Assembly (NCBI RefSeq): GCF_035594125.1
Contig: NC_087155.1
Location: 7,675,192 to 7,739,191, forward strand
Origin: Scylla paramamosain
Lineage: Eukaryota > Arthropoda > Malacostraca > Decapoda > Portunidae
Length of the DNA: 64,000 bases
Direction: 5' to 3'
The notes under the pieces are model-generated. The model was not told the origin of the DNA, did no database searches, and worked only from the letters and a program-made list of their open reading frames with translations. The translations under genes and the position numbers were made by a program. How positions within the stretch are numbered: position 1 is the stretch's first letter; every line of letters begins with the position of its first letter. Below, in pieces: positions 47,955 through 58,189 of the stretch.

Positions 47955-49366
47955 TTCAACTTGTTCCTAAAAAGGGTGACCATTCTAATTGCTCAAATTA
48001 CCATTCTATTGCTTTAATTTCCTGTCTCTAAAGTTTTTTAATCTATCCTCAACAGGAAGATGCTTAAACATTTATCACTTCACAATCTTCTATCTGGTCG
48101 CCAGTATGGATTCCATTAAAGTTGCTTTACTGATGATCTGGCTTTCTTTAAGGAATTTTGGTGAAACTTTTGCTGTTGCCTTAGACATAACAAAAGCTTT
48201 TAATAGAGTCTGACACAAAGCTTTGATTTCCAAACTACCCTCCTACGGCTTCTATCCTTTTCTCTGTAACTTCACCTCAAGTTTCCTCTTGGACTGTTCT
48301 ATTGGTGCTGTGGTAGATGATCACTATTCTCCTAAATCTATTAACAGTGGTGTTCCTCAGGGTTCTGTCCTGTCACCCACTCTCTTCCTATTATTCATCA
48401 ATTATCTAAATCAAACTTCTTGTCCTATCCACTCCTACACTGATGATACCACCCTGCACTTTTTCATGTCTTTTCATAGACATCCAATCCTTCAAGAAGT
48501 AAAAAAGTTCATACAGGGATGCCACAGAATGCTTGATTTCTGATCTCTAAAATTTCTGATTGGGGCAGAGGAAACTTATTATTGTTCAATTCCTCAAAAC
48601 TCAATTCCTCCATCTATCAACTTGACACAACCCTCCAGATAATTATCACCTGTTCTTCAATGACAATGAACATCTTCATTCTGTCCTTTACTTATAATCT
48701 AAACTGAAAACTTCACATCTCATCTCTAGCTAAAACAGTTTCTATGAAGTCAGGCATTCTGAGTTGCCTCTGCCAGTTTACTCACCCCCCCTCCCCCCCA
48801 GTTACTAACTCTGTACAGAGGCCTTATCCGCACATGTATGGACTATGCTTCATATGTTTGGTGGGTTCCACTCATACTGCCCTTTTAGACAGGGTGGAAT
48901 CAAAGGCTTTTCGTTTTATCAATTCCTCTCTAACTGACTCTCTTCAACCTCTTTCTCATTACTGCAATGTTGCACCTCTTGCTGTCTTCTACCACTATTT
49001 TCACACTAACTGCTCTTCTGATCTTGCTAACTGCATGCCTCCCATCCTCCCGTGGTCTCACTTCACAAGACATTTTTCTTTCTCTTATACCTATTCTGTC
49101 CACCTCTCTAATACAAGAGTCATCCAGTATTCTCAATCATTCATCCCTTTCTCTAGTAAACTCTTGAACTCCCTGCCTGCTTCTGTATTTCCTTCCTATG
49201 ACTTAAACTCTTTCAAGAGGGAGGTTTCAATTATACTGTTCTTTTTTTTAACCATTCTATCTAACATCTACATGGGAACTGGGAATAAGTGGGCTTTTTT
49301 TTTTTTTGCTCAATAATTGTTTTTTATCCTTGGCCAGTGGCCCTCATGCATAAAAAGAAAAAAATT

Positions 49367-49788
49367 GAGCACTAATGTGTAAAAGTTTCAAATTGATTGT
49401 ACAAGTAATAAAACATATAGGAATGTTTGCGGAACAGGCCTATACAGCCCAGATCAAAGTATCTCCTTGATATAACACCTGTAAAGGAGCAGCTCTCCTA
49501 CTTTGGTGGTCTGTTTATCCAACACACAGACACAGCTCCTCTTGCTTAAGTCCTGCAGATGAGGTGGAATGCCCATTCTACTCTCCTGTGAACCCTTGGG
49601 ATGTCAGGCCTCTCATTCTCTCCACCACTATGCACCAACGAGGAGCCAGATGACACCAGCCACCACTCTGGAGAGAGATGGGCCACCATGACATGCGTCT
49701 TACATCCTCCTCTAAAAAATTCACGAGATGTTTATGTGCTCACTGACATACTTTTCTAGTAGCTTTGTAAGTGATGTTTAAGAAAATA

Positions 49789-49820
<32 letters not shown>

Positions 49821-49954
49821 GTAATTTTCTTAGGGTCTAGACTGAGGAGCTAGACAAAATTTCCTCCCCCCCAAAAAAAAATAAGTGTAAGGCCATTACA
49901 CAAAAGGGAATTTATTTACATTAATAATATATATATATATTTATATATTTTAAG
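49367..49954. other. Spacer between LINE copies E and C
   Basis: Unique sequence with a poly-T run at 49796-49820 and a short TA stretch at 49926-49942. No coding region recognised. Confidence 0.4.
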
Positions 49955-52050
49955 GAGGAGGCAGTAGACACCTGCCAAAATGATAATTACTCCCAGTGAG
50001 GTCTAAAGCACTGTTCAGGGAGTGCTGTGAACTTATCATTAAACCCACCAGTGACCTCACTGACTTTGTGTCTCACAACATAAGGGGGCAGTCACAGCCT
50101 GCCCTCTAAAGACAACTCTCTTCCTCCACACAAAACTACAAGCAACTAATAACACACACACCCTTCACTCAAAAATTTCAAAATTATCATGGCGACTCCT
50201 ACACCAGCTTCGGAGTCCCTATCTGGGGAGGGGACCATAAATGTCCCCAGGTTGGACTGCCTTTCTGTCGACGACCCTAAATGTCTTGACACCCCCCTCA
50301 ACTTTTTCCTCATTAACTTCTGCAACATTCACGGTCTAAGATCTAATTTTCAATCTGTAGAACACCACCTCTTCTCTCCTAAACCTCATCTTCTTTTTCT
50401 CACTGAAACTCAAGTGTCTGAGACAACTGACAGTAGCCCCTTTTCTGTTCCCTCCTACTTTCTCTATCCTCATTTTCGATCCAAAGCTGGATGTTGCGTT
50501 TATGTGCATTATGACTTAACCTGCTCTCGTGCCCACGCTCTTGAATCTTCAGAGTTTTCCACCATCTGGCTATGACTACAGAATCACTCTCAAACTAAAT
50601 TTATCAGTGCTGTATACCTCTCACCTAACTCCTCTGACTATAAGAAATTCTTTGACTACTTAACTTCCAAAGTGGAGCACATTCTGACCCTCTTCCCTGT
50701 AGCAGAGATCTCCATTCTTGGAGACTTCAATGTTCACCACCAGCTTTGGCTTTCCTCTCCCTTCACTGACCATCCTGGTGAAGTAGCCTTCAACTTTGCT
50801 ATCCTCCACGACCTAGAGCAATTGGTGCAACACCCTACTCATATTCCTGACTGTCTTGGAGATACGCCCAACATTCTTGACCTTTTCCTGACCTCTAATC
50901 CTTCTGCTTATGCTGTCACCCTTTCTTCTCCGTTGGGCTCCTCCAATCACAATCTCATATCTGTATCTTGTCCTATCGCTCCAATCCCTCCTCAGGATCC
51001 CCCTAAGCGAAAGTGCCTCTGGCATTTTGACTCTGCTAGTAGGGGGAACCTGAGGAGGTATTTTGCTGATTTTCCTTGGAATGACTACTGCTTCTGTGTC
51101 AGACACCCGTCTTTGTGTGCTGAGCGCATAACAGAGGTGATAGTGTCTGTCCAACCCATCAGGGTGTAAACATTTCACGCAGGGAAGCCACAGAACACTT
51201 GACTTCTGATCTTTCAAAAATTTCTGATTGGGGCAGAGCAAACTTGGTATTGTTCAATGCCTCAAAAACTCAATTCCTCCATCTATCAACTCGACACAAC
51301 CTTCCAGACAACTATCCCCTCTTCTTCAATGACACTTAACTCTCCCCCTCTTCTACACTGAACATCCTCGGTCTGTCCTTTACCTATAATCTGAACTGGA
51401 AACTTCACATCTCATATCTAGCTGAAACAGCTTCTATGAAGTTAGGCATTCTGAGACGTCTCCACTAGTTTTTCTCACCCCCCAGCTGCTAACTCTGTGC
51501 AAAGGCCTTATCTGTCCATGTATGGAGTATGCTTCACATGTCTAGGGGGATTCCACTCATACTGCTCTTCTAGACAGGGTGGAATCAAAAGCTTTTCATC
51601 TCATCAACTCCTCTCCTCTAACTGACTGTCTTCAGCCTCTCTCTCACCGCTGCAGTGTTGCATCTCTAGCTGTCTTCTACCGCTATTTTCATGCTAATTG
51701 CTCTTCTGATCTTGCTAAATGTATGCCTCCCCTCCTCCCTTGGCCTTGCTGCACAAGACTTTCTTCTTTCTCTCATCCCTATTCTGTCCACCTCCCTAAC
51801 GCAAGAGTTAACCAGTATTCTCAATCATTCATCCCTTTCTCTGGTAAACTCTGGAACTCCCTGCCTGCTTCTGTATTTCCACCTTCCTATGACTTGAATT
51901 CCTTCAAGAGGGAGGTTTCAAGACACTTATCCTTCAATTTTTGATTACTGCTTTGGACCCTTTTATGGGACTGGCATTTCAGTGGGCATTTTTTTCTTAT
52001 TGGATTTTTGTTGCCTTGGCCAGTGTCCCTCCTACATAAAAAAAAAAAAA
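49955..52050 (+). mobile_element. LINE copy C, internally deleted
   Basis: Complete 5' leader (GGAGGAGGCAGTAGACACC) and 3' end (CTACATAAAAAAAAA). The body jumps near 51149 from the end of the linker (ITEVIVSV) to late RT sequence (CAACCCATCAGGGTG), removing about 1.2 kb including the RT active site. The endonuclease frame opens at 50189 and meets a TGA at 50573-50575 where copy B reads CGA. The frame resumes in pieces at 50672-51169 and 51579-51944. Confidence 0.9.
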
Positions 52051-52769
52051 GCTTGTAAAACACTCGTATCAAGAATTTAAATTCTTAAAAAAGCAGTACA
52101 TATTTAAAAGTAGAATCTTAATAATGCATTACCTAAAAAAAAAAAAAAACTTCCTGCATTATTGCCTTAAAAACTTCCTTGTGTTACTTTCTTTCCATGC
52201 ATGTAAAAGAAGACCTGGAAATGCTTGTCAATTCATGCCTCAATGAAACTAGTTTTCAGCACAGTATATCAGGATGATAACTTTCCATACAGGACTATTC
52301 AAGAGATGTTGGATATCTTTGTGAGTAAATATAATGAAGCCACTTCACTATTTATCCTATAACATTCGTGTCTGTACTGTGTGTGCGAGTGTTTGTGTTC
52401 GTCATGTCTTCTTTTAAATCACGACAATGTTACCGAATCCAGGCAGCAGGAGGGAGGATAGTTTCAACTATGAGATGCGAGTGAGACTAAAGAGGTGTGG
52501 AGGTGAAAGTTAGTCATCAGCTCGGTTAGCTCAATCAAAACACAAGTCAAGATGTATTTCTAAAGCTTTGTCTTTATGATACTGCTATGGTGTGGTCAAG
52601 ATAGTATTCGAAGCAAATGGTTGGTTGGAGAGATTAGTGGTTTGAGAGGTGGGTACAAGGGCCATAATACTTCCTGCCTAAGGATGTCGACACCCAATAA
52701 CAAGAACCTTGGTGACAGTGGAGATGGGAAGAAAATTGGAGAGGCCCTCATCAGCATCAGAGGTGGATT
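52051..52769. other. Spacer that may hold the gypsy 3' LTR
   Basis: Lies just beyond the 3' end of the minus-strand gypsy pol. No sequence shared with 63703-64000 was seen, so no LTR can be assigned. The 5' LTR of the gypsy element probably lies outside the window. Confidence 0.35.
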
Positions 52770-54130
52770 CATGAGAGACCATCGGCAATGATATTTTCAG
52801 AGCCTTTTACGCACTGGATGGTCAAATCATGAGGCTGAAGGAGAAATGACCACCAGAGAAGATACTGGCTGGTAAACTTGTTTCACTGTAGGAATGTCAG
52901 AAGGTTGTGGTCGGTGAATACCTGCAGGGGCTTGACGCTGGCATGCAGGTAGCATTCAAACTTTCGAATCGCTGAGATAATTGAGAGTAGTTCCTTCTCA
53001 ACAGTTTTGTAATTCTTCTGGTGTCTGTTGAATTTGGCTGAATGATAGGCCACCAGATGATAGATTCCATTCTTCTCCTGTAGGAGGACTACCCCTGAGG
53101 CGATGTTGCTGGCATCGGTTTGCAGAAAGAATGGCCAGGAGAAGTCCAGTGCTTGCAGTACCAACTCATGAGCTACGAGATTCTTGAGTTGATCGAATGC
53201 CTGCTGACAGTCTGGTGTCCACTCGAATTTGGCAGTTCCACTGGTTAGTCCTGTTAGAGGGGCAGCTGCTTCCATGAAGTTTGGGCAGACCCAGCAGAAA
53301 AAACCCGCCATCCTGAAGAAGCCCCATATCTCCCTCTTTAAGGCTGGCACCAGGAACTCCAGTAAAGCAGACACGTTGGCAGCTTTGGAATGCACACAGT
53401 CATGCCCCACCTGGTGCCCCAAGTAGGTGACTGTTGCCCCGCCAAATGTAGTTTTGGTCAATTTCATCGTCAGCCATGCCTCCTGCAGTCTGTGGAACAT
53501 TACAGCAAGTTGGTGGATATGCTGCCCCCAATCATCCGAGAAGATAAGATGATCATCTAAGTACACCGACACTCCGACTAGGTCTTGGATGAGGTGATTC
53601 ATGGCCTTCTGGAAGGTGGCTGGGCAACTTCCCATCCCAAATGGAGCCACCAAGTAGTGAAAAAGGCCAAAGGGGGTAATGAAGGTTGAAATATCGTGAG
53701 CTCTCTTAGTGAGTGTATTTGATAGTAACCTTTTAAGAGGTCAATCTTAGTTACAAATTTGGATTGTCCCACCTCATTGGGTGGGTAAAGGATAGGCATC
53801 TGGCACTGTGACAGCATTCACTTGTCTGTATTATGTGCAGAAGTGTAGTTGACCATCTTCTTTGGGGACGAGTATGCATGGTGAAGCCCAAGGTGACTGA
53901 CTAGGTGCAGCCAACCCCTGTGTGAGTAGGTAATCAACCTCCTTCCTCATCAGCTCTTGTTTCAGAGGATGTAGATGGTAAGGAGTTTGGTGGATAGGTG
54001 AAGCGCCTGCTAAAAATTGCATGTCATGAGACATCAAGGAGCACTCTTGTGATGGTTTTGAAAAACATCTTGATGTTGCTCCACAAGTGAAATTATGTCT
54101 TGTGCTTGAGAGGAAGATAGGTGGCTGATG
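52770..54130 (-). pseudogene. Gypsy reverse transcriptase and RNase H, broken
   Basis: RT begins with HQTPYHLHPLKQELMRKEVD and SPWASPCILVPKEDGQLHFC (54037-53831). After a frame break come SKFVTKIDLLKGYYQI and PFGMGSCPATFQKAMNHL, then the catalytic YLDD (53552-53563) and TYLGHQVG. RNase H shows FFLQTDASNIASGVVL, YKTVEKELLSI and VFTDHNLLTFL. After another break come LLQPHDLTIQCVKGSENII and ADGLS, the usual RNase H end. All are classic Ty3/gypsy signatures. No integrase follows. Confidence 0.88.
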
Positions 54131-54453
54131 TTATTGTGTAGATGTTCAAGTATATATGCGTTACTGGAGGTGTCTTGTATATTTGGAATTGTGTCCGAGT
54201 TTACTTGCTTAGTTCCTGAGATCATATTTGACGCACAAGGAACAGGTAACACTGCAGTTGGAGAGTCCGGTGCAAGCCTTTGGTGCTTGTATAATTTGAG
54301 CAAGTTAACATGAATTAATTGTGAAGACTTACAACGATCAGGAGTCTCAATTATATAATTTGTATCACTTACTTTCTTGAGGATGTCATATGGACCATGA
54401 TACTTTACCTGTAAGGGAGAGCCAGGAATAGGTATAAAGGCACCCTTGGTCAC
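54034..54453 (-). pseudogene. Integrase C-terminus (GPY/F) to RT junction frame
   Basis: A 139-codon open frame. Residues 11-35 are the gypsy integrase GPY/F module (SPLQVKYHGPYDILKKVSD). Then comes SSQLIHVNLLKLY, as after the module in other integrases. Residues 108-139 are the segment that precedes RT (SSSQAQDIISLVEQHQDVFQ). This single frame physically links the integrase end to the RT start. In standard gypsy elements RNase H precedes integrase and GPY/F lies at the pol C-terminus. Confidence 0.85.
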
Positions 54454-55640
54454 CCTCTTTGAAAATTCTTACTTGAGTGGCTCTATCAAAATGAGCTTTC
54501 ATCCCACATTGTGTTTGCTGGATTTTAGAGTGAGCAAATGAATGGACTTTATGAAGGGTGGATTTTAAGTTATCCAAATAGTGGGTGACCGTGACAAGCC
54601 TATGGACAGTGGAGTCAAGTAGCTTGTCCTTAACAAGTTGTAGGGGTCCCTTCACTTTCCTACCAGATAATTCAAAGGGAGAGACACCAAGGGTCTCGTT
54701 GGGTGTTTCTCTAATAGTGAACAACATGAAGAGCAGTGCCTCGTCCCATTCCTGGTCCTGTTTGTAACAAAACTTTTGTAACATTGATTTTAGGGTTTGA
54801 TGACACCTAGCGTACCCTGAGACTCCGGATGGTACGCAATCGCTAGAGTCTGAGTAATACCAAGTTCAGTTAAGACAGCATGGAAGAGATCACTCAAAGG
54901 TGGTAAACACATGGGTGAGTCTAGACACAATAGTTTTAGCACTGATGTTCTTAATAGAGAAAGCCTCAGGATACCTAGTAGTTGGGTCAAGTACAGTTAG
55001 GATGTATTGGTTACCCTTCTTGGTTTTTGTTAAGGGCCCTACAACATCAATGATTATTTTCTGAAATGGTTCTGAAGGAACCTGTAAAGGTTGTAGGGGG
55101 TAAGGAGGGATGGTTTGGTTAGGTTTGCCCACAACTTGACATGTACGACATGAATTGACATGCAAGACTATGTCCTTCCATTGACCTGGCTAATAACAAT
55201 GGCTCATTATTTTATCACAGGTTTTCATGATACCTAAGTGTCCAGCAACATTTTCATGAGCGATCTCTATCACGGGTGTTCTCAAGACTCCTGGCAAGAC
55301 TATTTGATGGACCTCAGCCCGTGCTGAATCATCATTAAGTTTAGGTGGTTTATACACTCTCATAAGGATGTCACCCTGGTAGTAAAATGATGGGTAGTGA
55401 ATGATCTGATCCTTAGGAATGACTTGGGAGTGAAACTTGGTTAATGATTCAGTCTCTTTTTGGGTCACATAGGTGCATAGGCCAGTGAACAATTGATTTA
55501 GGTTTACTTGGGCTGGAGGATTCAGAGGTTTGGGCAAAGACTGAGCAGCAACGAGACTGTTCTGGGCAGCTCGTGCTCGGGTCACAGCACAAACCAGAAA
55601 CAAATTAGATTGTTCCTGCTCAAGTTCCCCCTGCAATATA
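54330..55640 (-). pseudogene. Gypsy integrase N-terminal zinc and core regions, broken
   Basis: An H2C2 zinc-binding start (HENVAGHLGIMKTCDK, then SCRTCQVVGK) lies at about 55265-55125. The core contains the first catalytic Asp in IIIDVVGPLTKT and TTRYPEAFSIKNI, then LGITQTLAIAYHPESQG with the third catalytic residue Glu, ahead of QEWDEALLFMLFTIRETP and LGVSPFELSGR. The section that should carry SDxGxxF with the second catalytic Asp is missing between TTFE and SDLFHAVL, where the frame also shifts. A small deletion therefore removed part of the active site. Confidence 0.82.
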
Positions 55641-56000
55641 GGAGTGGTGAGTCTTTAATGACAAGGGGTGGAAAGACTGCATCACTAACCAAGTCATTAG
55701 CCAGTAAAAACTCAGCATTAAGTATGGGCAAAGACTGATCTAGTACTACTGACCCCAACAATCACTTCTCCCTTCACTATAAGACTGTCAAGGTGTACTC
55801 TGGATAACGGGATTAGAAATGGATCATGAAAATCCTTTAAATACACCTTTTCACTAGTGTATCTTTCTTCAATCTCAAGGACTGCTGATTTTAGTACAAG
55901 TGACTGGCCTCCAGCAATATCCCCTATGATATTTACTGGGTATTTTAGATTATCACCAAAGGAGACTGATCCTTTTGACATAAATGGGGTAAATAACTTT
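55640..56000 (-). pseudogene. Gypsy protease region
   Basis: Minus-strand translation FMSKGSVSF, YPVNIIGDIAGGQSLVL, PLSRVHLDSLIVKGEVIVGV and, in a shifted frame, LPILNAEFLLANDLVSDAVF. This resembles Gmr1-like proteases, where the active site reads xRDTGAxQSxxL and the end reads FLLGNDLAGGKV. Here the catalytic D-T/S-G is D-I-A, which would inactivate it. Confidence 0.7.
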
Positions 56001-56037
56001 TGGAGAGAGCTGTTTTTGTGATTTTAAATGAGGCCAA

Positions 56038-56615
56038 TTATGTGATAAAAGCACCTTTTGCTACTTTGCACTTGGGAATAGGGCAATCTCTTATGAGGTG
56101 GCCAGGCTTTTTGCGAAATGAATACAATGGAGAGAACTTGTTACTACTAACAACCGACTTGCCACTGTTTACAGCACCTGCACTGGACTTTACAATTGAC
56201 TCTGCCTTCCTCTCTCCCACAGGACCTGGACGGTGAATCAGTGAAAACATCTTGGCAGTTTCAGCATCTTTAAGTAAGTCTGTCTCGTCTCTGCTAGTGA
56301 TGTGCATTATAACTGAATGAGGCACCTTGCATTTAAATTCCTCTAAGGTGATCAAATTTACTAGCTGGTTATGTGTGGTGACTAAAGCCGACTTAAACCA
56401 CTTTTGCAACACTCTGTACTTACCTGATGCGAACTCCAAGTATGTCTAGTGTTGGAGTTTAAGATTCCTAAATTTTTGTCTATAACCCTCTGTTGTAATG
56501 GAATATGCCGCTAGAATACCTTTCTTAACTGAGGCATAATCAGAATTATTTTCTATACCTCCCAAGATTTTTTTATTTTTTTATGTAGGAAGGACACTGG
56601 CCAAGGAGGGGAGAG

Positions 56616-56647
<32 letters not shown>

Positions 56648-57225
56648 ACTGAGATGCCAGTCCCAGAAAAGGGTCCAAAGCGGTAGTCAAAAATTGAAGG
56701 ATAAGCGTCTTGAAACCTCCCTCTTGAAGGAATTCAAGTCATAGGAAGGTGGAAATATAGAAGCAGGCAGGGAGTTCCAGTTTACCAGAAAAATGGATGA
56801 ATGATTGAGAATACTGGTTAACTCTTGCATTAGAGAGGTGGACAGAATAGGGGTGAGAGAAAGAAGAAAGTCTTGTGCAGCAAGGCCGTGGGAGGAGGGG
56901 GGAGGCATACAGTTAGCATGAAAATAACGGTAGAAGACAGCTAGAGATGCAACATTGCGGTGATAAGAGAGAGTTAAAGCTTTCTCCCAGTGACTTTGGG
57001 CTTCAGAAGCCATGTTCAATCCTCCTGAGGCAATTCAAAGTGTTCAGCAGAGGATTCAAACTCCTGAAAAAATTTTGGGTATCTTGATCTGAGAATTGTG
57101 GTAAGAGGGACAAATATTTAGTGATCTTAGCCTTGTTTGGAAGTTGTTTTTGCAATACGAGTAACTGGTGGGCTCTTTCTTTCTCTGCTTGTTTCTTCTC
57201 ATGTTCTCTTTGTCTAACCTCATGT
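56038..57225 (-). pseudogene. Gypsy gag (SCAN-related capsid and zinc knuckle), interrupted by a LINE
   Basis: A coiled-coil segment (REHEKKQAEKERAHQLLVL) leads to a capsid-like part FFRSFESSAEHFELPQED. The LINE fragment follows. Then come YRQKFRNLKLQH, YLEFASGKYRVLQKWFKSAL and LVNLITLEEFKCKVPHSV, which have the layout of the SCAN domain and its Gmr1-like gag relatives. A degenerate CCHC knuckle (RKKPGHLIRDC) is last. At least one in-frame stop precedes 56439. Confidence 0.75.
56578..56975 (-). mobile_element. LINE copy F, 5'-truncated 3' end
   Basis: Same family as copy B. It contains the C-terminal sequence YDLNSFKREVSRRLSFNF, the 3' UTR and an A-run (56612-56646 on the plus strand, with some rearrangement at the tail). 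It starts at the CTCTCTTATCACCGC region near 56975. Inserted into the gypsy gag. Confidence 0.88.
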
Positions 57226-57229
57226 TATC

Positions 57230-57757
57230 TGTAGCCGCACCGGCTGGGCATCAATTGGCTCTCAGGTGATCTGTTTTACTGATCACACCCATCATCGTAG
57301 GGTCGAGGAAAGGCAGTTCTCTCTCTGACGTTTATTGATGAGGTAGGCATGACCGTAAGAACTGCGAACAAGTTCTCGGTCTCAATTTCTTACAAAATAA
57401 CATTATACACGGATATTAAACACTTTCAACATATTACAATATTCATTAACAATACATGCAATTGACTTGGCACTATGACAATCAGTTTTTACTACAAAAT
57501 TAAAGTATTTACCTCGGTCACCATCCTGCCCGTCTTTGTCTGAGCGCGACTTGGCCATGAGTGATGCCCGCAGGCGACTAGCAGGTTAACCCCACACTAC
57601 CAACAAGTGAGCATCGGCTTCGGTGCTTAATATAGCATTGAATACTGATACTTACACATATTACACGTTTTCATGCAAATAGAAAACTATTGAACATTTC
57701 ACTTATAAATGCCGAGGAATAATGACATGAGGTACATACGCTTTACATACAGTAACA
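57230..57757 (-). repeat. 3' LTR of the BEL/Pao element
   Basis: 528 bp, TG...CA ends, apparently identical to 62862-63389. The adjoining internal sequence on the minus strand is TTTAGGGGAGCCA (57758 onward), a plausible polypurine tract. Confidence 0.95.
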
Positions 57758-57880
57758 TGGCTCCCCTAAATTGTGTAACAATTTACCTTAAATTAAGATT
57801 AGTATGTACCTTAAAACTAGGATTAGCACATAATATGTTTTGTTACACTGGCTCCTTGGCGGGGATGCTCCGGTCTATTA

Positions 57881-58189
57881 TTATGCATTACCTGCTAACA
57901 GCAATACTAGACTATGTATTGGCCCCTCTATGATGGTCCTGTTTGCCTTTATGTGTCTTCCCTGGTTGTCAAGATTACAGTCTGAAACCAGGACCTTAAC
58001 CTTTCTTACTAGGCCATCATGATCAGGAGATACTTCTGTTACTCTTCCCAGTTTCCACTGGTTCCTTGCTAAATTCTGATCTTTGATGATAACTATGTCA
58101 TTTACACTGAGATTCCTCTTTGGTGTTGTCCACTTATTTCTAAGTTGTAGGAATTGCACATACTCCTTTTTCCACATTATTATATTCAA
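57881..58189 (-). pseudogene. BEL/Pao integrase C-terminal domain (DUF5641-like) remnant
   Basis: The translation MWKKEYVQFLQLRNKW, RNLSVNDIVIIKDQNL, WKLGRVTEVSPDHDGLVRKV matches the C-terminal domain of Pao integrases (WxxEYxxxLQxRxKW, GDxVLIKDxNxPxxxWxLGRV, GxDGLVRxV). It is in a different frame from the upstream polyprotein, which ends in TAG just after the junction, so it is not translated as part of it. Confidence 0.85.

Larger units (their letters stand above)
43805..49366 (+). mobile_element. LINE copy E, split by insertion of LINE copy B
   Basis: The left part (43805-44651) has the family 5' leader, an internal deletion near 43934 that joins the leader to the end of the endonuclease, and then linker sequence. 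It stops inside the RT at AAGTTTGCCTACA. Copy B follows (44652-47954). The right part (47955-49366) resumes at TTCAACTTGTTCCTAAAAAG, exactly where the left part stopped in the family sequence, and runs through RT (SGVPQGSVLSP; YTDDTT in place of YADDTT) and the C-terminus to a poly-A tail. The coding sequence is broken throughout. Confidence 0.88.

Noticed and set aside
52051..52769. Gypsy 3' LTR
   Set aside because: No matching sequence was found near the other end of the element in the window, so an LTR cannot be supported.
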